The position numbers and the translations under genes were made by a program. Below, one piece after another: positions 28,739 through 42,254 of a stretch of 52,138 nt of DNA; the stretch's first letter is position 1, and every line of letters starts with the position of its first letter. The notes under the pieces were generated by a model. That model was given only the letters and a program-made list of their open reading frames with translations. It did no database searches and had not been told where the DNA came from. The stretch is from positions 1-52,138 of the forward strand of contig CACBQK010000006.1 in the NCBI GenBank assembly GCA_902541365.1, written 5' to 3'. This DNA is from an uncultured SAR86 cluster bacterium. Its GTDB lineage: Bacteria > Pseudomonadota > Gammaproteobacteria > Magnimaribacterales > D2472.

Positions 28739-29361
28739 TTTTTAATCGATGGTTTGATTGTTACTTTTGAGCCATTAAAGCCTGGTATAGCTCCCTTAAT
28801 AAATAGAAGATTATTTTCAACATCAACGCTAATGATTTCTAAGTTTTGGACAGTTTTTCTTTCATTTCCCATGTGACCAGACATCTTTTTGCCCTTCCAT
28901 ACTCTTCCGGGGGTCTGACATTGTCCTATTGATCCATGTGCTCTATGGGATAGTGAGTTACCATGCGTAGCATCTTGCATCTTAAAGTTATGCCTTTTTA
29001 TAACTCCGGCATATCCTTTACCCTTTGATGTTCCAGTTACATCAACATGTTGTCCCACCTCAAATAGGTCTGCTGTTAGATGATCGCCAATATTTCGATC
29101 AGAATTCTCGCTTAACTTAAATTCATTGAGTGTTCCTGGAGTAACATTTACTTTAGCGAAAAACTCTTTTTGTGATTTAGAGAGATTTTTTTTGTTTTCA
29201 GTTTTTGAGACAAGAACAGCGTCGTAACCATCAGATTCTTTCGTTTTGATACCTGCGACATAGTTACCAAATACAGAAACAATAGATACTGGAATTGAGT
29301 CTCCATCTTCTTGGAAGACCCTAGACATTCCCGATTTTTTTCCAATTAAGCCTAAACTCAA
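28735..29361 (-). CDS. rplC: 50S ribosomal protein L3
   Basis: L3 is an early-binding protein reaching the peptidyl-transferase centre. The 208 residues (E. coli 209) begin with [15 protein letters not shown] and contain the signature [20 protein letters not shown] with [20 protein letters not shown]. The start codon is TTG at 29361, preceded by AAGGAG six bases upstream; no ATG fits the family N-terminus. The gap to rpsJ is 56 bases, the longest inside the S10-spc-alpha run. Confidence 0.97.
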   Translation of the reverse strand: MSLGLIGKKSGMSRVFQEDGDSIPVSIVSVFGNYVAGIKTKESDGYDAVLVSKTENKKNLSKSQKEFFAKVNVTPGTLNEFKLSENSDRNIGDHLTADLFEVGQHVDVTGTSKGKGYAGVIKRHNFKMQDATHGNSLSHRAHGSIGQCQTPGRVWKGKKMSGHMGNERKTVQNLEIISVDVENNLLFIKGAIPGFNGSKVTIKPSIKK

Positions 29362-29417
29362 TTTATTCTCCTTATTACGGGGCTTAAAACCCTCTATGGC
29401 CGCTTACGCGTTTACTC

Positions 29418-29729
29418 TTAGCTAATACTTATCTGCACATCAACACCTGCAGATAAATCTAGTTTCATTAATGCATCAACAGTTTTATCTGTTGGCTTAA
29501 TAATATCTAAGAGCCTTTTATAAGTTCTTATTTCATATTGATCTCTAGCATCTTTATCTTTATGCGGCGAAATCAATATAGTGGTCCTCTCTTTTTTAAC
29601 AGGCAGTGGAATCGGACCTTTTACCACTGCGCCTGTCTTTTTTGCAGTTTCTACGATTTGTCTAGTAGAGGCATCAATAAGTCTATAGTCAAAAGCTTTT
29701 AGTCTTATTCTTATAGCCTGATTTTCCAT
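29418..29729 (-). CDS. rpsJ: 30S ribosomal protein S10 (NusE)
   Basis: S10 is both a 30S head protein and, as NusE, a transcription antitermination factor that pairs with NusB and links to NusG, which is also encoded in this window. The 103 residues equal E. coli: [20 protein letters not shown], then [20 protein letters not shown], and the loop [18 protein letters not shown]. It is the first gene of the S10 operon, with a consensus promoter about 50 bases upstream. Confidence 0.98.
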   Translation of the reverse strand: MENQAIRIRLKAFDYRLIDASTRQIVETAKKTGAVVKGPIPLPVKKERTTILISPHKDKDARDQYEIRTYKRLLDIIKPTDKTVDALMKLDLSAGVDVQISIS

Positions 29730-29777
29730 TATTTAAACTAAAATTCCTCTATTAAAAATATCTCGCAAAATGCAAAA

Positions 29778-29815
29778 TGTGGCGTATTTTAGGTCTCTAG
29801 AGCCTAATATGTCAA
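29778..29815 (-). promoter_or_regulatory. S10 operon promoter with stringent-type discriminator
   Basis: On the minus strand a perfect -35 TTGACA (29810-29815) is followed after 18 bases by TAAAAT (29786-29791) and then ACGCCACA (29778-29785). The GC-rich stretch after the -10 resembles the GCGCCACC discriminator of E. coli rRNA P1 promoters. The predicted start is about 50 bases before rpsJ. An AT-only palindrome at 29829-29842 followed by a T run may weakly terminate fusA. Confidence 0.75.
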
Positions 29816-29846
29816 CAAAAAAACAACATTTATTTAAATAAAAAAA

Positions 29847-31940
29847 TTAAGCCGTTTTTAGCTCTTCTGCAATGCTTGATGGAACGTCTGCATATTTAAG
29901 AAATTCCATTGAAAAACTTGCTCTTCCTTGGGTTTGAGACCTTAAATCTGTTGCATAACCAAACATCTCTGATAGAGGAACCTCTGATTGAACAGTTTTA
30001 CCTGAAGGTATCTCATCCATTCCTAAAATTATTCCTCTTCTTCTGTTTAAATCACCAACTACATCTCCCATATGCTCTTCAGGAGTTACTACTTCAACTT
30101 TCATAATTGGTTCAAGGATAACTGGTTTTGCTTTAAGTGCACCTTCTTTTAAAGCCATAGACCCGGCGATTTTAAAAGCCATCTCACTTGAGTCGACATC
30201 GTGATAAGAGCCATCATATAGTGTTGCTTTTAAAGCTAGTAATGGATAACCGGCAAGCACACCATTTTGCATTTGTTCTTGAATTCCCTTATCGACAGCA
30301 GGAATGTACTCTTTTGGAACTACTCCACCAACTATTTCGTCGACAAATTCGTAGTCATCATCAAGACCCAAAGGCTCTAACTTAAGCCAAACATGGCCAT
30401 ATTGCCCTTTACCACCACTTTGACGAACAAATTTACCTTCAATATCTATTGTTTCCTTAATAGTCTCTCTGTAGGCAACTTGAGGTTTACCAATATTAGC
30501 TTCAACAGAAAACTCTCTTTTCATTCTATCGACTAGAACGTCTAAATGAAGTTCTCCCATTCCAGAAATAATTGTTTGGCCCGATTCTTCGTCTGTATGA
30601 ACTCTAAAAGAAGGATCCTCTTTAGCTAGTTTTTGAAGAGCTAATGACATTTTCTCTTGGTCTGGCTTAGATTTTGGTTCCACAGCTACAGAAATAACTG
30701 GCTCTGGAAAGTCCATTTTTTCTAGAATTATCTGATCTTTTGTATCACATAAGGTATCACCAGTTGTAATATCTTTAAGGCCAATACAGGCAGCAATATC
30801 TCCAGCTCGAATCTCTTTGATTTCGTTTCTACTATTAGAATGCATTTGAACCATTCTTCCAACACGCTCTTTTTTAGCTCGTGTTGAATTGACCACTCCA
30901 TCACCAACGGATAGAACACCAGAGTAAACCCTGATAAATGTTAGTGTTCCTACAAATGGATCTGTAGCTATTTTAAAAGCTAAAGCTGAGAATGGCTCTT
31001 CATCTGAAGAAGACCTAGAATCAGTTTTTTCTTCCTCACCTGGAAGGACCCCCTGAATTGCTGCAACTTCATTTGGAGCCGGTAAAAATTCAATCACCGC
31101 GTCAAGCACTGCTTGAACACCTTTGTTTTTAAATGCAGAACCGCACATAGCAAGAACTATTTCATTGTTGAGAGTCCTCAATCTTAGTCCTTCTCTTATT
31201 TGATCTTCTGTAAGCTCTCCACTCTCAAGATAAGCTTCCATCAATTCTTCATTTGCCTCAGCAGCTGTCTCTAACATCTGCTCTCTTAGCTCATCACATC
31301 TAGCTTTAAGATCCTCTGGAATTTCTTCAAGGACAAAAGTAAGGCCTTGGTCATCTTCATTCCAGTAAATTGCTTTCATCCTTATTAAATCTACAACGCC
31401 TTTAAAATCGTCCTCAGCGCCTATATTCAATTGTATGGGAACCACTGTTGATCCAAGTCTTTCTCTTACTTGATCAACGACTCTTTCAAAGTCAGCGCCA
31501 GCTCTATCCATTTTGTTAACAAAAACAATTCTAGGCACTTCATATCTATTACATTGACGCCAAACAGTTTCTGATTGAGGCTCAACACCAGATGTACCAC
31601 AAAACACAACAACTGCACCATCTAAGACTCTTAAGGATCTTTCAACTTCAATTGTGAAATCAACATGTCCCGGCGTATCAATAATATTTATTCTATGCTT
31701 TGGAAACTGTTGCTCCATTCCGCTCCAAAAACAAGTAGTTGCAGCAGAGGTAATTGTTATACCTCTTTCTTGCTCTTGCTCCATCCAGTCCATAGTAGCT
31801 GCACCGTCATGAACTTCTCCTATCTTATGTGATAGACCTGTGTAGAAAAGCACTCTTTCCGTTGTCGTGGTCTTACCTGCATCAACGTGAGCACAAATAC
31901 CGATATTTCTGTATTTACTTAATTCAGTTTCTCTAGCCAT
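29847..31940 (-). CDS. fusA: Elongation factor G
   Basis: EF-G drives translocation and, with RRF, ribosome recycling. The 697 residues (E. coli 704) have the G1 motif [19 protein letters not shown], switch segment [20 protein letters not shown] and [10 protein letters not shown], followed by domains II-V ending near [20 protein letters not shown]. It starts 2 bases after rpsG in the str operon. It is followed by rpsJ rather than a tuf gene, unlike E. coli. Confidence 0.98.
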   Translation of the reverse strand: MARETELSKYRNIGICAHVDAGKTTTTERVLFYTGLSHKIGEVHDGAATMDWMEQEQERGITITSAATTCFWSGMEQQFPKHRINIIDTPGHVDFTIEVERSLRVLDGAVVVFCGTSGVEPQSETVWRQCNRYEVPRIVFVNKMDRAGADFERVVDQVRERLGSTVVPIQLNIGAEDDFKGVVDLIRMKAIYWNEDDQGLTFVLEEIPEDLKARCDELREQMLETAAEANEELMEAYLESGELTEDQIREGLRLRTLNNEIVLAMCGSAFKNKGVQAVLDAVIEFLPAPNEVAAIQGVLPGEEEKTDSRSSSDEEPFSALAFKIATDPFVGTLTFIRVYSGVLSVGDGVVNSTRAKKERVGRMVQMHSNSRNEIKEIRAGDIAACIGLKDITTGDTLCDTKDQIILEKMDFPEPVISVAVEPKSKPDQEKMSLALQKLAKEDPSFRVHTDEESGQTIISGMGELHLDVLVDRMKREFSVEANIGKPQVAYRETIKETIDIEGKFVRQSGGKGQYGHVWLKLEPLGLDDDYEFVDEIVGGVVPKEYIPAVDKGIQEQMQNGVLAGYPLLALKATLYDGSYHDVDSSEMAFKIAGSMALKEGALKAKPVILEPIMKVEVVTPEEHMGDVVGDLNRRRGIILGMDEIPSGKTVQSEVPLSEMFGYATDLRSQTQGRASFSMEFLKYADVPSSIAEELKTA

Positions 31941-31942
31941 TT

Positions 31943-32787
<845 letters not shown>

Positions 32788-32820
32788 ATTAATTATCTAA
32801 AAGCCGTGATTCTATATAGC

Positions 32821-35800
32821 TCATTCGTTATCGTCAACTGGTTTTTCAGATTCAGGCTCAGATTGTTCTTCAGCCTCAGTATTAGTATCTTGAATCTCCT
32901 GTCTGAGAGCTGCTTCAAGATCATCTGAAGAGAGAGTATATTCATCTGAATCAGGTGATTTAGTTTTTAGCTTGTCATGGAAATCCATACCAGTCCCAGC
33001 AGGGATAAGTCTTCCAACAACAACATTCTCTTTTAGGCCTCTTAAACCATCTTTCTTTCCAGTAACAGCTGCTTCTGTAAGTACTCTTGTTGTTTCTTGG
33101 AAAGATGCTGCAGATATAAATGAATTTGTTGCAAGGGACGCTTTTGTAATTCCTAATAAAACTCTTTCATATGTTGCTGGCTGTTGGTCATTAGATTCTG
33201 CTATTTTATTAGCTTCAACTAACTCATCATATTCCACTTGATCGCCTTGAATGAATTTTGTATCACCGCCATCAACAATTAATGCTTTTCTTAGCATTTG
33301 TCTGAGAATAGTTTCAATGTGCTTATCATTTATAGAAACTCCTTGAAGTCTATAGACTTGTTGAATTTCATTTACAATGAAATTTGTAAGAGAAGGTATG
33401 CCTTTAAGTCTTAAAATATCATGAGGACTGTAAGGACCATCACTGACAATGTCACCCTTTTCTACTCTCTCACCTTCAAACACTGAGAGGGTTCTATGTT
33501 TAGGTATTAACATTTCTACATTTTGAGACTTTTTAGAGGCTCCATCTGGAGTAATAACAAGTCTAACTTTTCCCTTAGTTTCTTTACCAAAGGAAACCAT
33601 TCCTGACTCTTCTGCGAGAACAGCCGCATCTTTTGGCGTTCTAGCTTCAAATAAGTCAGCAACTCTTGGAAGTCCACCTGTAATATCTTTAGTTTTAGAC
33701 CCTTCGAGTGGAATCCTTGCAATAACTTCACCAGCGGTTATTTTTTGACCATCTTCAAGATTTAATAATGCTGAAGCAGGCAAAGCATATGTAAATGGTT
33801 GATTATTTTCAGGATGTGTTAATTGTTTCCCTCTACCATCTGTAAGGCTGACTGATGGAACTAAATCCTTACCAGCTGAAGGCCTTTCAGAACCATCAAT
33901 AACTTCGATACTACTTAATCCAGTCAATTCATCTGTTGAAGCTCTAACTGATACACCTTCTTCTATATCAGCAAATTTTACCTTTCCAGAAGCTTCTGAA
34001 ATTATTGGACGTGTATATGGATCCCATGTAGCAATTTTTTGTCCAAGCTCTACTTTAGCATTGTTAGCAACTAATAAAGTAGAACCATAAGGAATCTTGT
34101 ACTGCTCAACGATCTTTCCTTGATTGTCAGAAATTGATAAAGTTGAATTTCTTGAAATAACAACTTCTAGCTTATCTTTATTCTTAACACTTTTGATATC
34201 ATCTGAAAAAATTACAGATCCATCATTTCTGCTAATTATTGAATCATCTTCGGATGAGCTTGAAGCAGCTCCCCCAATATGGAAGGTTCTCATAGTTAAC
34301 TGCGTTCCTGGCTCTCCAATTGATTGCGCAGCAACCACACCTACAGCTTCACCTCTGTGAACAAGATGTCCTCTTGCTAGGTCTCTTCCGTAACATTTAG
34401 CACAAACACCAAAACTGGATTCGCATGTCATTGGCGACCTAACTTTTAGCGTTGAAAGATTTAATGGTTCGATCTTCAGCAATGCATCTTCATCAATGAG
34501 AGTATCTTTAGGGAAAAGTTCATTTCCATCATTATCAAGAATAGGTTCAGCAATTACTCTTCCGAGAATTCTGTCAGTGAGATCTTGAATGATTTCACCG
34601 CCATCAATAATTGCATTCATTTCTATTGAGTCCTCTGTACCACAATCCTCTTCAGTAATAACTGAATCCATTGATACGTCACATAGTCTTCTTGTTAAAT
34701 AGCCAGAGTTTGCAGTTTTTAATGCTGTATCTGCCAGACCCTTCCTTGCTCCGTGAGTTGAGATAAAGTACTGGAGAACAGAAAGACCTTCTCTGAAGTT
34801 TGCAGTAATAGGAGTCTCAATAATTGAGCCATCTGGTTTTGACATTAGTCCTCTCATACCTGATAGCTGCCTAATTTGAGCCGGTGATCCTCTAGCTCCT
34901 GAATCAGCATATATATATACTGAATTAAAAGAAGCTTGTTCAACTTCATTGCCATCAGAATCCTCAACACTGTCTTTGCTGATTTTTTCCATCATTGCCT
35001 TAGCAACTCTTTCATTTGCTCTAGACCATATATCAACTACCTTGTTATATCTTTCACCTCTAGTGACCAGCCCAGACGAGAATTGGTTCTCAATTTCCTT
35101 AACCTCATCCTCTGCTTTGTCTACAATTTCATATTTCTCTTCAGGAATAACAAAATCATCGACACCAATAGATGAGCCTGATCTAGTTGAGAAGTCAAAG
35201 CCAAGGTACATTAGTTGATCGGCAAAAATTACGGTCTTCTTCAAACCAGCTTTTCTGTAAGAAAGATCTATAAGTGACGAAACTGCTTTTTTGTCTAGTG
35301 TTTTGTTTACATTGTCGAATCCAACTTCAATTGGTGTGATTCTCCAGATAAGGGTTCTTCCAACGGTAGTATCTTCTATAAAAACACCTTTCTCAGCATT
35401 TTCTATTCTTACTTTTATTTTTGCATGAAGATCTATTTGTTCAGACTCAAAAGCTCTTTGAACCTCATCAGGGTTTGAAAATACTCTTCCTTCTCCATGA
35501 GAATTTACTTTCTCTCTTGTCATATAATAAAGACCAAGAACAACATCCTGAGTTGGATTAATAATCGGAGCCCCATCAGCAGGAGAAAGGATATTATTAG
35601 TCGACATCATTAAGGCTCTAGCCTCAAGTTGAGCTTCAACTGTTAATGGAACATGGACAGCCATCTGATCGCCATCAAAGTCTGCATTATAAGCAACACA
35701 TACCAATGGATGAAGTTGTATAGCCTTACCCTCAATTAATAGAGGTTCAAATGCCTGAATACCAAGACGATGCAATGTTGGAGCTCTATTTAATAGAACT

Positions 35801-37053
35801 GGATGCTCTCTGATAACTTCTTCTAAAGCTTCCCAAACCTCTGGAGTCTCTCTTTCAACAAGCCTCTTAGCAGCTTTAATTGTTGTTGCAAGCTCTTTAT
35901 GCTCCAACCTTCCGTAAACAAATGGTTTAAATAGCTCTAATGCCATTTTTTTTGGTAATCCACATTGATGAAGCTTTAGATTTGGTCCAGACACAATTAC
36001 AGATCTACCAGAGTAATCAACTCGCTTACCAAGAAGATTTTGTCTAAACCTTCCGCCCTTACCTTTGATCATATCAGCAAGGGACTTAAGAGGTCTTTTA
36101 TTGGTGCCAGTTATAACTCTTCCTCTTCTTCCATTATCAAGGAGAGCATCAACAGATTCTTGCAGCATTCTTTTTTCATTTCTTACAATGATGTCAGGTG
36201 CATTTAGCTCCAATAATCTTTTCAATCTGTTATTTCTGTTTATTACTCTTCTATATAGATCATTTAAATCAGAAGTAGCAAACCTTCCTCCTTCAAGAGG
36301 CACAAGCGGTCTTAGGTCTGGAGGTAATACTGGAAGAACATCCATTATCATCCACTCAGGCTTGTTACCAGAAGCCTTAAATGCCTCAAGTAACTTTAAT
36401 CTTTTTGAGATCTTTTTAAGTTTTGTTTCTGAATTTGTTTGAGGAATTTCTTCTCTAAGAATTCTTATCTCTTCTTCTATATCGAGTTCTTCGAGTAATA
36501 ATTTAACTGCTTCTGCACCCATTCCAGCTTTGAACTCATCTCCATATTGGTCATAAGCTTCAATGTATTCTTCTTCAGTAAGAATATCTCCGGTTTCTAA
36601 ATCAGTCATTCCTGGATCAGTTACTATAAAACTCTCAAAATATAAAACTCTCTCAATTTCTCTCAAAGTTACATCAAGGAGAAGACCTATTCTTGAAGGT
36701 AATGATTTTAAGAACCATATATGAGCAACAGGAGCTGCTAGCTCAATATGACCCATTCTATCTCTTCTTACCTTTGCAAGAGTGACTTCAACACCACACT
36801 TTTCACAAACTACCCCTCTGTGCTTCATTCTCTTATATTTACCGCATATACACTCGTAGTCTTTAATTGGTCCAAAAATCTTTGCGCAGAAGAGACCATC
36901 TCTTTCTGGTTTAAAAGTTCTATAGTTTATAGTCTCAGGTTTTTTTACTTCGCCAAATGACCATGACCTAACCATTTGTGGAGATGCCAAGCCGGCAGAA
37001 ATAGATGAAAAATCGTCTTGGTTTGATTGCAATAAATTAAGTAATTCTTTCAA
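32821..37053 (-). CDS. rpoC: DNA-directed RNA polymerase subunit beta'
   Basis: This is the largest polymerase subunit. The 1410 residues (E. coli 1407) have the N-terminal zinc site (Cys68, Cys70, Cys83, Cys86 in ECICGKYK and VVCEKCG), the catalytic [15 protein letters not shown] that holds the active-site magnesium (near residue 460) and the second zinc site near 880 ([15 protein letters not shown]). The C-terminal tail is acidic. It follows rpoB by 10 bases. Confidence 0.99.
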   Translation of the reverse strand: MKELLNLLQSNQDDFSSISAGLASPQMVRSWSFGEVKKPETINYRTFKPERDGLFCAKIFGPIKDYECICGKYKRMKHRGVVCEKCGVEVTLAKVRRDRMGHIELAAPVAHIWFLKSLPSRIGLLLDVTLREIERVLYFESFIVTDPGMTDLETGDILTEEEYIEAYDQYGDEFKAGMGAEAVKLLLEELDIEEEIRILREEIPQTNSETKLKKISKRLKLLEAFKASGNKPEWMIMDVLPVLPPDLRPLVPLEGGRFATSDLNDLYRRVINRNNRLKRLLELNAPDIIVRNEKRMLQESVDALLDNGRRGRVITGTNKRPLKSLADMIKGKGGRFRQNLLGKRVDYSGRSVIVSGPNLKLHQCGLPKKMALELFKPFVYGRLEHKELATTIKAAKRLVERETPEVWEALEEVIREHPVLLNRAPTLHRLGIQAFEPLLIEGKAIQLHPLVCVAYNADFDGDQMAVHVPLTVEAQLEARALMMSTNNILSPADGAPIINPTQDVVLGLYYMTREKVNSHGEGRVFSNPDEVQRAFESEQIDLHAKIKVRIENAEKGVFIEDTTVGRTLIWRITPIEVGFDNVNKTLDKKAVSSLIDLSYRKAGLKKTVIFADQLMYLGFDFSTRSGSSIGVDDFVIPEEKYEIVDKAEDEVKEIENQFSSGLVTRGERYNKVVDIWSRANERVAKAMMEKISKDSVEDSDGNEVEQASFNSVYIYADSGARGSPAQIRQLSGMRGLMSKPDGSIIETPITANFREGLSVLQYFISTHGARKGLADTALKTANSGYLTRRLCDVSMDSVITEEDCGTEDSIEMNAIIDGGEIIQDLTDRILGRVIAEPILDNDGNELFPKDTLIDEDALLKIEPLNLSTLKVRSPMTCESSFGVCAKCYGRDLARGHLVHRGEAVGVVAAQSIGEPGTQLTMRTFHIGGAASSSSEDDSIISRNDGSVIFSDDIKSVKNKDKLEVVISRNSTLSISDNQGKIVEQYKIPYGSTLLVANNAKVELGQKIATWDPYTRPIISEASGKVKFADIEEGVSVRASTDELTGLSSIEVIDGSERPSAGKDLVPSVSLTDGRGKQLTHPENNQPFTYALPASALLNLEDGQKITAGEVIARIPLEGSKTKDITGGLPRVADLFEARTPKDAAVLAEESGMVSFGKETKGKVRLVITPDGASKKSQNVEMLIPKHRTLSVFEGERVEKGDIVSDGPYSPHDILRLKGIPSLTNFIVNEIQQVYRLQGVSINDKHIETILRQMLRKALIVDGGDTKFIQGDQVEYDELVEANKIAESNDQQPATYERVLLGITKASLATNSFISAASFQETTRVLTEAAVTGKKDGLRGLKENVVVGRLIPAGTGMDFHDKLKTKSPDSDEYTLSSDDLEAALRQEIQDTNTEAEEQSEPESEKPVDDNE

Positions 37054-37063
37054 AATATTTCTC

Positions 37064-40000
37064 CTATTCTTCTGTATCTAAATCAATATTAATTCCCAAT
37101 GATCTAATCTCTTTTGTAAGAACATTAAAGGATTCAGGAATATTTGCATCCATCTGTAATGAGCCATCAACAATATTTTTATACATCTTAGTTCTACCAG
37201 AAACATCGTCAGACTTAACTGTTAACATTTCTTGTAGAGTGTAAGCTGCTCCATATGCCTCCAGTGCCCAAACTTCCATTTCACCAAATCTTTGACCTCC
37301 GAACTGAGCTTTTCCACCCAATGGTTGTTGTGTAACCAAAGAGTATGATCCGGTCGATCTTGCATGCATTTTGTCATCGACTAAGTGATTAAGTTTAATC
37401 ATGTACATATAACCAACGGTAATTGGACGATCAAATTTTCTACCTGTTCTTCCATCAAATAGAGTAAATTGCCCAGAAGAAGGAAGACCAGCAAGCTTTA
37501 ACATATTTTTAACTTCAGATTCTGCAGCGCCATCAAAAACTGGTGATGCAATTGGAACACCAGCTCTGAGGTTGTTAGCTAACTGATCAATATCTCCATT
37601 AGTCAAAGAGCCAAGATCCTCAAGGTTTGCAGCATCTTTGTTATACAAAATTTCAAGATATTTTCTGATGTCTGCATTTGATTCTTTATTTTTTATCATG
37701 TCATCAATGATTTTGCCAACACCTTTTGCAGCACATCCCATATGCGTTTCAAGAATCTGGCCCACATTCATCCTCGATGGAACTCCTAGTGGATTTAAGA
37801 CAATATCTACCGGGTTACCATCCTCGTCATAAGGCATATCCTCAATTGGCATTATTTCTGAAATAACACCTTTATTTCCATGCCTACCAGCCATTTTATC
37901 GCCAGGCTGTATTCTCCTTTTAATGGCTAAAAATACTTTAACTATTTTAATAACGCCTGGAGCAAGGTCATGACCTCTTATAATCTTTGATTTTTTATCA
38001 TTAAATCTATCTTTGATTTCACTTAGGACCTTTTTTAGAGCCTGTTCTGATTCCTCTAGCCTTGTATTTACATCAGCTTTTTTTGTTCTTATTGAAAAAA
38101 TATCGTCTAAAGACATTTCTTTAAGGTCATCCAATGAGATCTTAGATCCTCTTTTTAAACCAGGAGCCTTAGTAACTGTTTCACCATTAAGGAATCCAGA
38201 AACTTTAATTTTTGTAGCTTCCTGAACAATCCTAGTTTCATCATCAGCATCTTTTTTTGCTTGCGCTAAGTGCTCTTCTTCGATGGAGACGGTTCTGTCA
38301 TCTTTTTCTAGCCCATCTCTTGTAAAGACTTCTACACCGATAACAGTTCCCTTTGTGCTTGTTGGAACTCTTAATGATGTATCTTTAACATCAGAAGCTT
38401 TTTCTCCAAATATCGCTCTTAGAAGTTTTTCTTCAGGAGATAATTGATTTTCTCCTTTTGGAGTAATCTTACCAACAAGGATATCTCCTGGGTTAACTTC
38501 TGCACCTTTATAGACTATTCCACACTCATCAAGTTTTGATAATGATCCTTCTCCAACATTAGGAATATCAGCAGTAATTTCTTCAGAACCAAGTTTTGTA
38601 TCTCTAGCAACGCAAGTTAGTTCTTGAATATGAATTGATGTAAACCTATCCTCTCTTGCAACTTTTTCAGAAATAAGAATTGAGTCCTCAAAGTTATAAC
38701 CATTCCATGGCATAAAGGCAATTCTAATGTTTTGTCCTAATGCAAGCTCTCCATTATCTACAGATGGTCCATCAGCAAGAATATCACCTTCAACAACTTT
38801 ATCGCCAACCTTTACAAGTGGTCTTTGGTTGATACAGGTATTTTGATTTGATCTTGTATATTTAACGAGATTGTAAATATCAACTTCAGCAGTTTTATTT
38901 TTTGCATCTGTAACTCTAACAACGATTCTTCCAGCATCTACGCTTTCAACGACACCTTTATTCTTGGCAACTACACAGACTCCCGAATCTCTTGCAACAA
39001 CTGTTTCAAGACCGGTTCCAACAAGAGGCTTCTCTGGTCTTAAGACAGGAACTGCTTGACGTTGCATATTTGAACCCATTAGAGCTCTATTTGCGTCATC
39101 ATGCTCCAAAAACGGAATTAATGATGCAGCAACAGAAACAACTTGCTGAGGCGAAACATCCATTAAGTCAACCATATCTGATGACATCAATTCGAACTCG
39201 TTAGCGTGTCTAACAGGGACTAGATCATCGACGAATTTATTTTTTTTATCCAATGTAGCATTGGCCTGTGCGATTATATGCTCGCCTTCATCAATGGCAG
39301 ACAAATAAACAATCTCATCAGTAACTTTTCCCTTCACAACCTTTCTATAAGGAGTTTCTATAAATCCATAAGAATTAGTCCTTGCATAAGAGGCAAAGGA
39401 ATTTATAAGACCAATATTTGGTCCCTCTGGTGTTTCGATTGGGCAAACTCTTCCATAATGGGTTGGATGAACATCTCTGACCTCAAAGCCCGCTCTTTCT
39501 CTAGTAAGTCCGCCAGGACCTAATGCTGAAACTCTTCTCTTATGAGTTATTTCAGACAATGGATTATTTTGATCCATAAACTGTGACAACTGACTTGACC
39601 CAAAAAATTCTTTTATTGCTGCAGTAACTGGTTTGGCATTAATAAGATCTTGCGGGCCAAGCTCATCTGCTTCGGCCATGCTTAATCTTTCTCTTACAGC
39701 TCTCTCAACTCTTATAAGTCCAACTCTGAATTGGTTAGCAGTCATTTCTCCGACAGACCTTACACGTCTATTTCCAAGATGGTCAATATCATCAACAAAG
39801 TCATGACCGTCTCTAATATCTAATATGCCTTTCATAACAGAGATAATGTCTTGGAGATCAAGCACATTTGGATTCTCTCTTTCATCTTCTATTTTTAACC
39901 TTCTATTAAATTTCATTCTTCCAACTTCAGATAAATCATATCTTTCAGGATTAAAGAATAAATTTCTAAATAAAGTTTCTGCTGAGTCTTTAGTTGGCGG

Positions 40001-41134
40001 TTCGCCAGGTCTCATCATTCTATATATTTCAACAAGAGCCTCTAGCCTATTTGATGTTGGATCAATTCTAAGCGTATTTGCTATATATGGCCCCTTCTCT
40101 AACTCATTAATATAGAGAGTATCAATTGTTGTTATGCTTTTTTCCGAAAGAAGAGATAACACTGCTTCGTCTATTTCACTGTTACACGCTAAAGTAACCT
40201 CTCCAGTTTCCTCATCAAATATATCTTTAGAAGTAACTTTTCCTAAAAGGTATTCATTTGAAAAAGAAATTTCTTTCTCTCCTGAATCTCTAAGCAATTT
40301 AACATGTCTTGCGGTAACTCTTTTACCAGCTTCGACAATAACTTTGTTCTTAACTTTTATGTCTTCACTAAGGACTTCGCCTCTTAATCTCTCTGGCCTT
40401 AATTCAGTTTTTACTCTTGATTTATCAAGTGTGTAAGTTTCCGTTTCAAAGAATGACTGCAGAATTTCTTCGGTATTCATTTCCAATGCTTTTAGAAGAA
40501 TAGTTGCAGGTATCTTTCTCTTTCTATCTATCCTACAGAAAAGACTGTCTTTTGGATCAAATTCGAAATCTAGCCAAGAACCTCTATAAGGAATAATTCT
40601 TGCAGAATATAGAACTTTTCCAGAACTGTGGGTTTTTCCTTTGTCATGATCAAAGAAAACACCAGGAGATCTGTGGAGCTGAGAAACAACAACTCTCTCT
40701 GTTCCATTAATGATAAAGGATCCTGTTGAAGTCATTAAAGGAACTTCTCCCATAAAAACTTCACCTTCTTTTACATCTTTAACTTCTTCAAAATTAGACT
40801 CTTTGTCATAAATTACAAGCCTTACTTTAATTCTTAGTGGTGCTGAGTAACTTAGTCCTTGAATGAGGCATTCTTGAACATCAAAACTATTTTTACCAAG
40901 CTCATATGAGACGTACTCAAGGGCAGCATTGCCAGAAACACTTGTTATAGGGAAAAGAGACTGAAAAACTTCTTCTAGACCTTTATTTTCCCTTTTATCG
41001 GGATCGACCTCAGCTTGAAGAAACTCAGCATATGAATTCAGCTGTGTTTCTGTCAGGGTTGGTAGATCCATGACTTTCGGGAATCTTCCAAAGTTTTTTC
41101 TTATTCTCTTTTTTTCAGTGTAGCTATATGACAT
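37064..41134 (-). CDS. rpoB: DNA-directed RNA polymerase subunit beta
   Basis: This is the second large polymerase subunit and rifampicin target. The 1356 residues (E. coli 1342) include the rifampicin region [20 protein letters not shown] followed by [10 protein letters not shown] with the wild-type Asp, His and Ser, and the C-terminal [20 protein letters not shown]. It starts 28 bases after rplL. In E. coli that gap is over 300 bases and contains an attenuator and RNase III site; here there is no room for either. Confidence 0.99.
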   Translation of the reverse strand: MSYSYTEKKRIRKNFGRFPKVMDLPTLTETQLNSYAEFLQAEVDPDKRENKGLEEVFQSLFPITSVSGNAALEYVSYELGKNSFDVQECLIQGLSYSAPLRIKVRLVIYDKESNFEEVKDVKEGEVFMGEVPLMTSTGSFIINGTERVVVSQLHRSPGVFFDHDKGKTHSSGKVLYSARIIPYRGSWLDFEFDPKDSLFCRIDRKRKIPATILLKALEMNTEEILQSFFETETYTLDKSRVKTELRPERLRGEVLSEDIKVKNKVIVEAGKRVTARHVKLLRDSGEKEISFSNEYLLGKVTSKDIFDEETGEVTLACNSEIDEAVLSLLSEKSITTIDTLYINELEKGPYIANTLRIDPTSNRLEALVEIYRMMRPGEPPTKDSAETLFRNLFFNPERYDLSEVGRMKFNRRLKIEDERENPNVLDLQDIISVMKGILDIRDGHDFVDDIDHLGNRRVRSVGEMTANQFRVGLIRVERAVRERLSMAEADELGPQDLINAKPVTAAIKEFFGSSQLSQFMDQNNPLSEITHKRRVSALGPGGLTRERAGFEVRDVHPTHYGRVCPIETPEGPNIGLINSFASYARTNSYGFIETPYRKVVKGKVTDEIVYLSAIDEGEHIIAQANATLDKKNKFVDDLVPVRHANEFELMSSDMVDLMDVSPQQVVSVAASLIPFLEHDDANRALMGSNMQRQAVPVLRPEKPLVGTGLETVVARDSGVCVVAKNKGVVESVDAGRIVVRVTDAKNKTAEVDIYNLVKYTRSNQNTCINQRPLVKVGDKVVEGDILADGPSVDNGELALGQNIRIAFMPWNGYNFEDSILISEKVAREDRFTSIHIQELTCVARDTKLGSEEITADIPNVGEGSLSKLDECGIVYKGAEVNPGDILVGKITPKGENQLSPEEKLLRAIFGEKASDVKDTSLRVPTSTKGTVIGVEVFTRDGLEKDDRTVSIEEEHLAQAKKDADDETRIVQEATKIKVSGFLNGETVTKAPGLKRGSKISLDDLKEMSLDDIFSIRTKKADVNTRLEESEQALKKVLSEIKDRFNDKKSKIIRGHDLAPGVIKIVKVFLAIKRRIQPGDKMAGRHGNKGVISEIMPIEDMPYDEDGNPVDIVLNPLGVPSRMNVGQILETHMGCAAKGVGKIIDDMIKNKESNADIRKYLEILYNKDAANLEDLGSLTNGDIDQLANNLRAGVPIASPVFDGAAESEVKNMLKLAGLPSSGQFTLFDGRTGRKFDRPITVGYMYMIKLNHLVDDKMHARSTGSYSLVTQQPLGGKAQFGGQRFGEMEVWALEAYGAAYTLQEMLTVKSDDVSGRTKMYKNIVDGSLQMDANIPESFNVLTKEIRSLGINIDLDTEE

Positions 41135-41162
41135 ATATGTTGCCCTTTAAGTATTAGTAAAA

Positions 41163-41552
41163 TTATTTAAGTTCTGCTGTAGCTCCAGCTTCTGAAAGCT
41201 GTTTAAGCATTTCTTCAGCTTCTTCTTTTTTAACACCCTCTTTAAGAGTATTTGGAGCGCCATCGACTAAGTCTTTAGCTTCCTTAAGACCAAGACCTGT
41301 TATAGCTCTAACAGCTTTAATAACTTGGACTTTTTGGTCGCCAGCTGCAGAAAGAACAACATCAAATTCGTCTTTCTCTTCAGCAGCATCACCACCAGCA
41401 GCATCGCCAGCAGCTGCAGCAGGTGCAGCAGCGACTGCAGCAGCTGCAGTAACACCAAATTTTTCTTCGATAGCAGAAATAAGCTCTACTAACTCCATAA
41501 CTGACATTTCTTCAATTGCTTTAAGAATGTCTTCAGATTTTATTGTTGCCAT
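41163..41552 (-). CDS. rplL: 50S ribosomal protein L7/L12
   Basis: L7/L12 forms the mobile stalk that recruits translational GTPases. The 129 residues have an N-terminal dimerisation helix ([20 protein letters not shown]), an alanine-glycine hinge (about residues 37-57) and the C-terminal domain with [20 protein letters not shown]. The hinge is somewhat longer than in E. coli (121). It follows rplJ by 14 bases. Confidence 0.98.
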   Translation of the reverse strand: MATIKSEDILKAIEEMSVMELVELISAIEEKFGVTAAAAVAAAPAAAAGDAAGGDAAEEKDEFDVVLSAAGDQKVQVIKAVRAITGLGLKEAKDLVDGAPNTLKEGVKKEEAEEMLKQLSEAGATAELK

Positions 41553-41566
41553 AATAATTCTCCGAT

Positions 41567-42097
41567 TTAGGCACTAGCCTGTTTATTGTCACGAACTGCA
41601 GCAAGAACCCTTGCAAGCTTACTTGGAACTTCATTTAATAAAGTAGCAAACTTACCCATAGGTGCTTGAAGAACTGATGCAATTAAAGTAATAGCCTCTT
41701 CTCTTGATGGGAGTGTTGCCAATAAATCAATTTGGCTTCCATCTAGCAGTTGGCCCTCAACACATAATGCTTTAATTTCGAGAGCTTCGAAGTTTTTAGC
41801 ATATGTTTTGAGTAACTTTGCAGCAGCTCCTGGCTCAGCAAAAGAAAAAGCAAATAATGAAGGACCCTTAAGAGCCTCTTTTGTGCAACCAAAATCGGTA
41901 TCTTTAAATGCAAGCTTTGCAAGTGAATTTTTTATCACTTGAATATGCACACCTTTTTCGTTTGCTTCCTTTCTTATTTCAGATAATTCAGAAACTTTTA
42001 AACCTCTTGCATCAGATATCACCAATGTAGATGCATCTGCAACAACAGCTTTTACTTCCTCAACAATCCTTTCTTTTTCATTTTTGGCTAATGCCAT
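41567..42097 (-). CDS. rplJ: 50S ribosomal protein L10
   Basis: L10 anchors the L7/L12 stalk and in E. coli represses its own mRNA as an L10-L7/L12 complex. The 176 residues (E. coli 165) include [20 protein letters not shown] and [23 protein letters not shown] lies a few bases before the ATG, at the end of a structured leader that fits L10 autoregulation. The C-terminal helix binds L12 dimers in the family. Confidence 0.98.
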   Translation of the reverse strand: MALAKNEKERIVEEVKAVVADASTLVISDARGLKVSELSEIRKEANEKGVHIQVIKNSLAKLAFKDTDFGCTKEALKGPSLFAFSFAEPGAAAKLLKTYAKNFEALEIKALCVEGQLLDGSQIDLLATLPSREEAITLIASVLQAPMGKFATLLNEVPSKLARVLAAVRDNKQASA

Positions 42098-42254
42098 ACA
42101 ATTCTCCTATTTAGACCTTTCGGTCATTTTTGGCGACAAACTGCTAATGCAATTGAGTCACCACCTGCGTAGGAAATTAAGCTAAAAAGCACCTACGGTC
42201 TTCGACGGCTGCGAATAAACGCAACAATCTAGAGTTTTAAAAAACTCTAAAAAC
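42098..42254 (-). promoter_or_regulatory. L10 (rplJ) mRNA leader
   Basis: This 157-base untranslated stretch between rplA and rplJ matches the L10-leader pattern. CGTAGG (complement of 42192-42197) pairs with CCTACG (complement of 42168-42173), and the latter is followed by GCAGGTGGTGA, which I recall as conserved in L10 leaders. A small GCG/CGC hairpin lies just upstream. A 9-bp AT-rich hairpin occupies 42230-42249 after the rplA stop but lacks a T run. In E. coli, L10 binding here blocks translation of rplJ and rplL. Confidence 0.65.

Noticed and set aside
42230..42249. Hairpin after rplA as an intrinsic terminator
   Set aside because: The 9-bp stem is AT-rich and has no T run on either strand; rplJ downstream needs the same transcript unless a new promoter exists.
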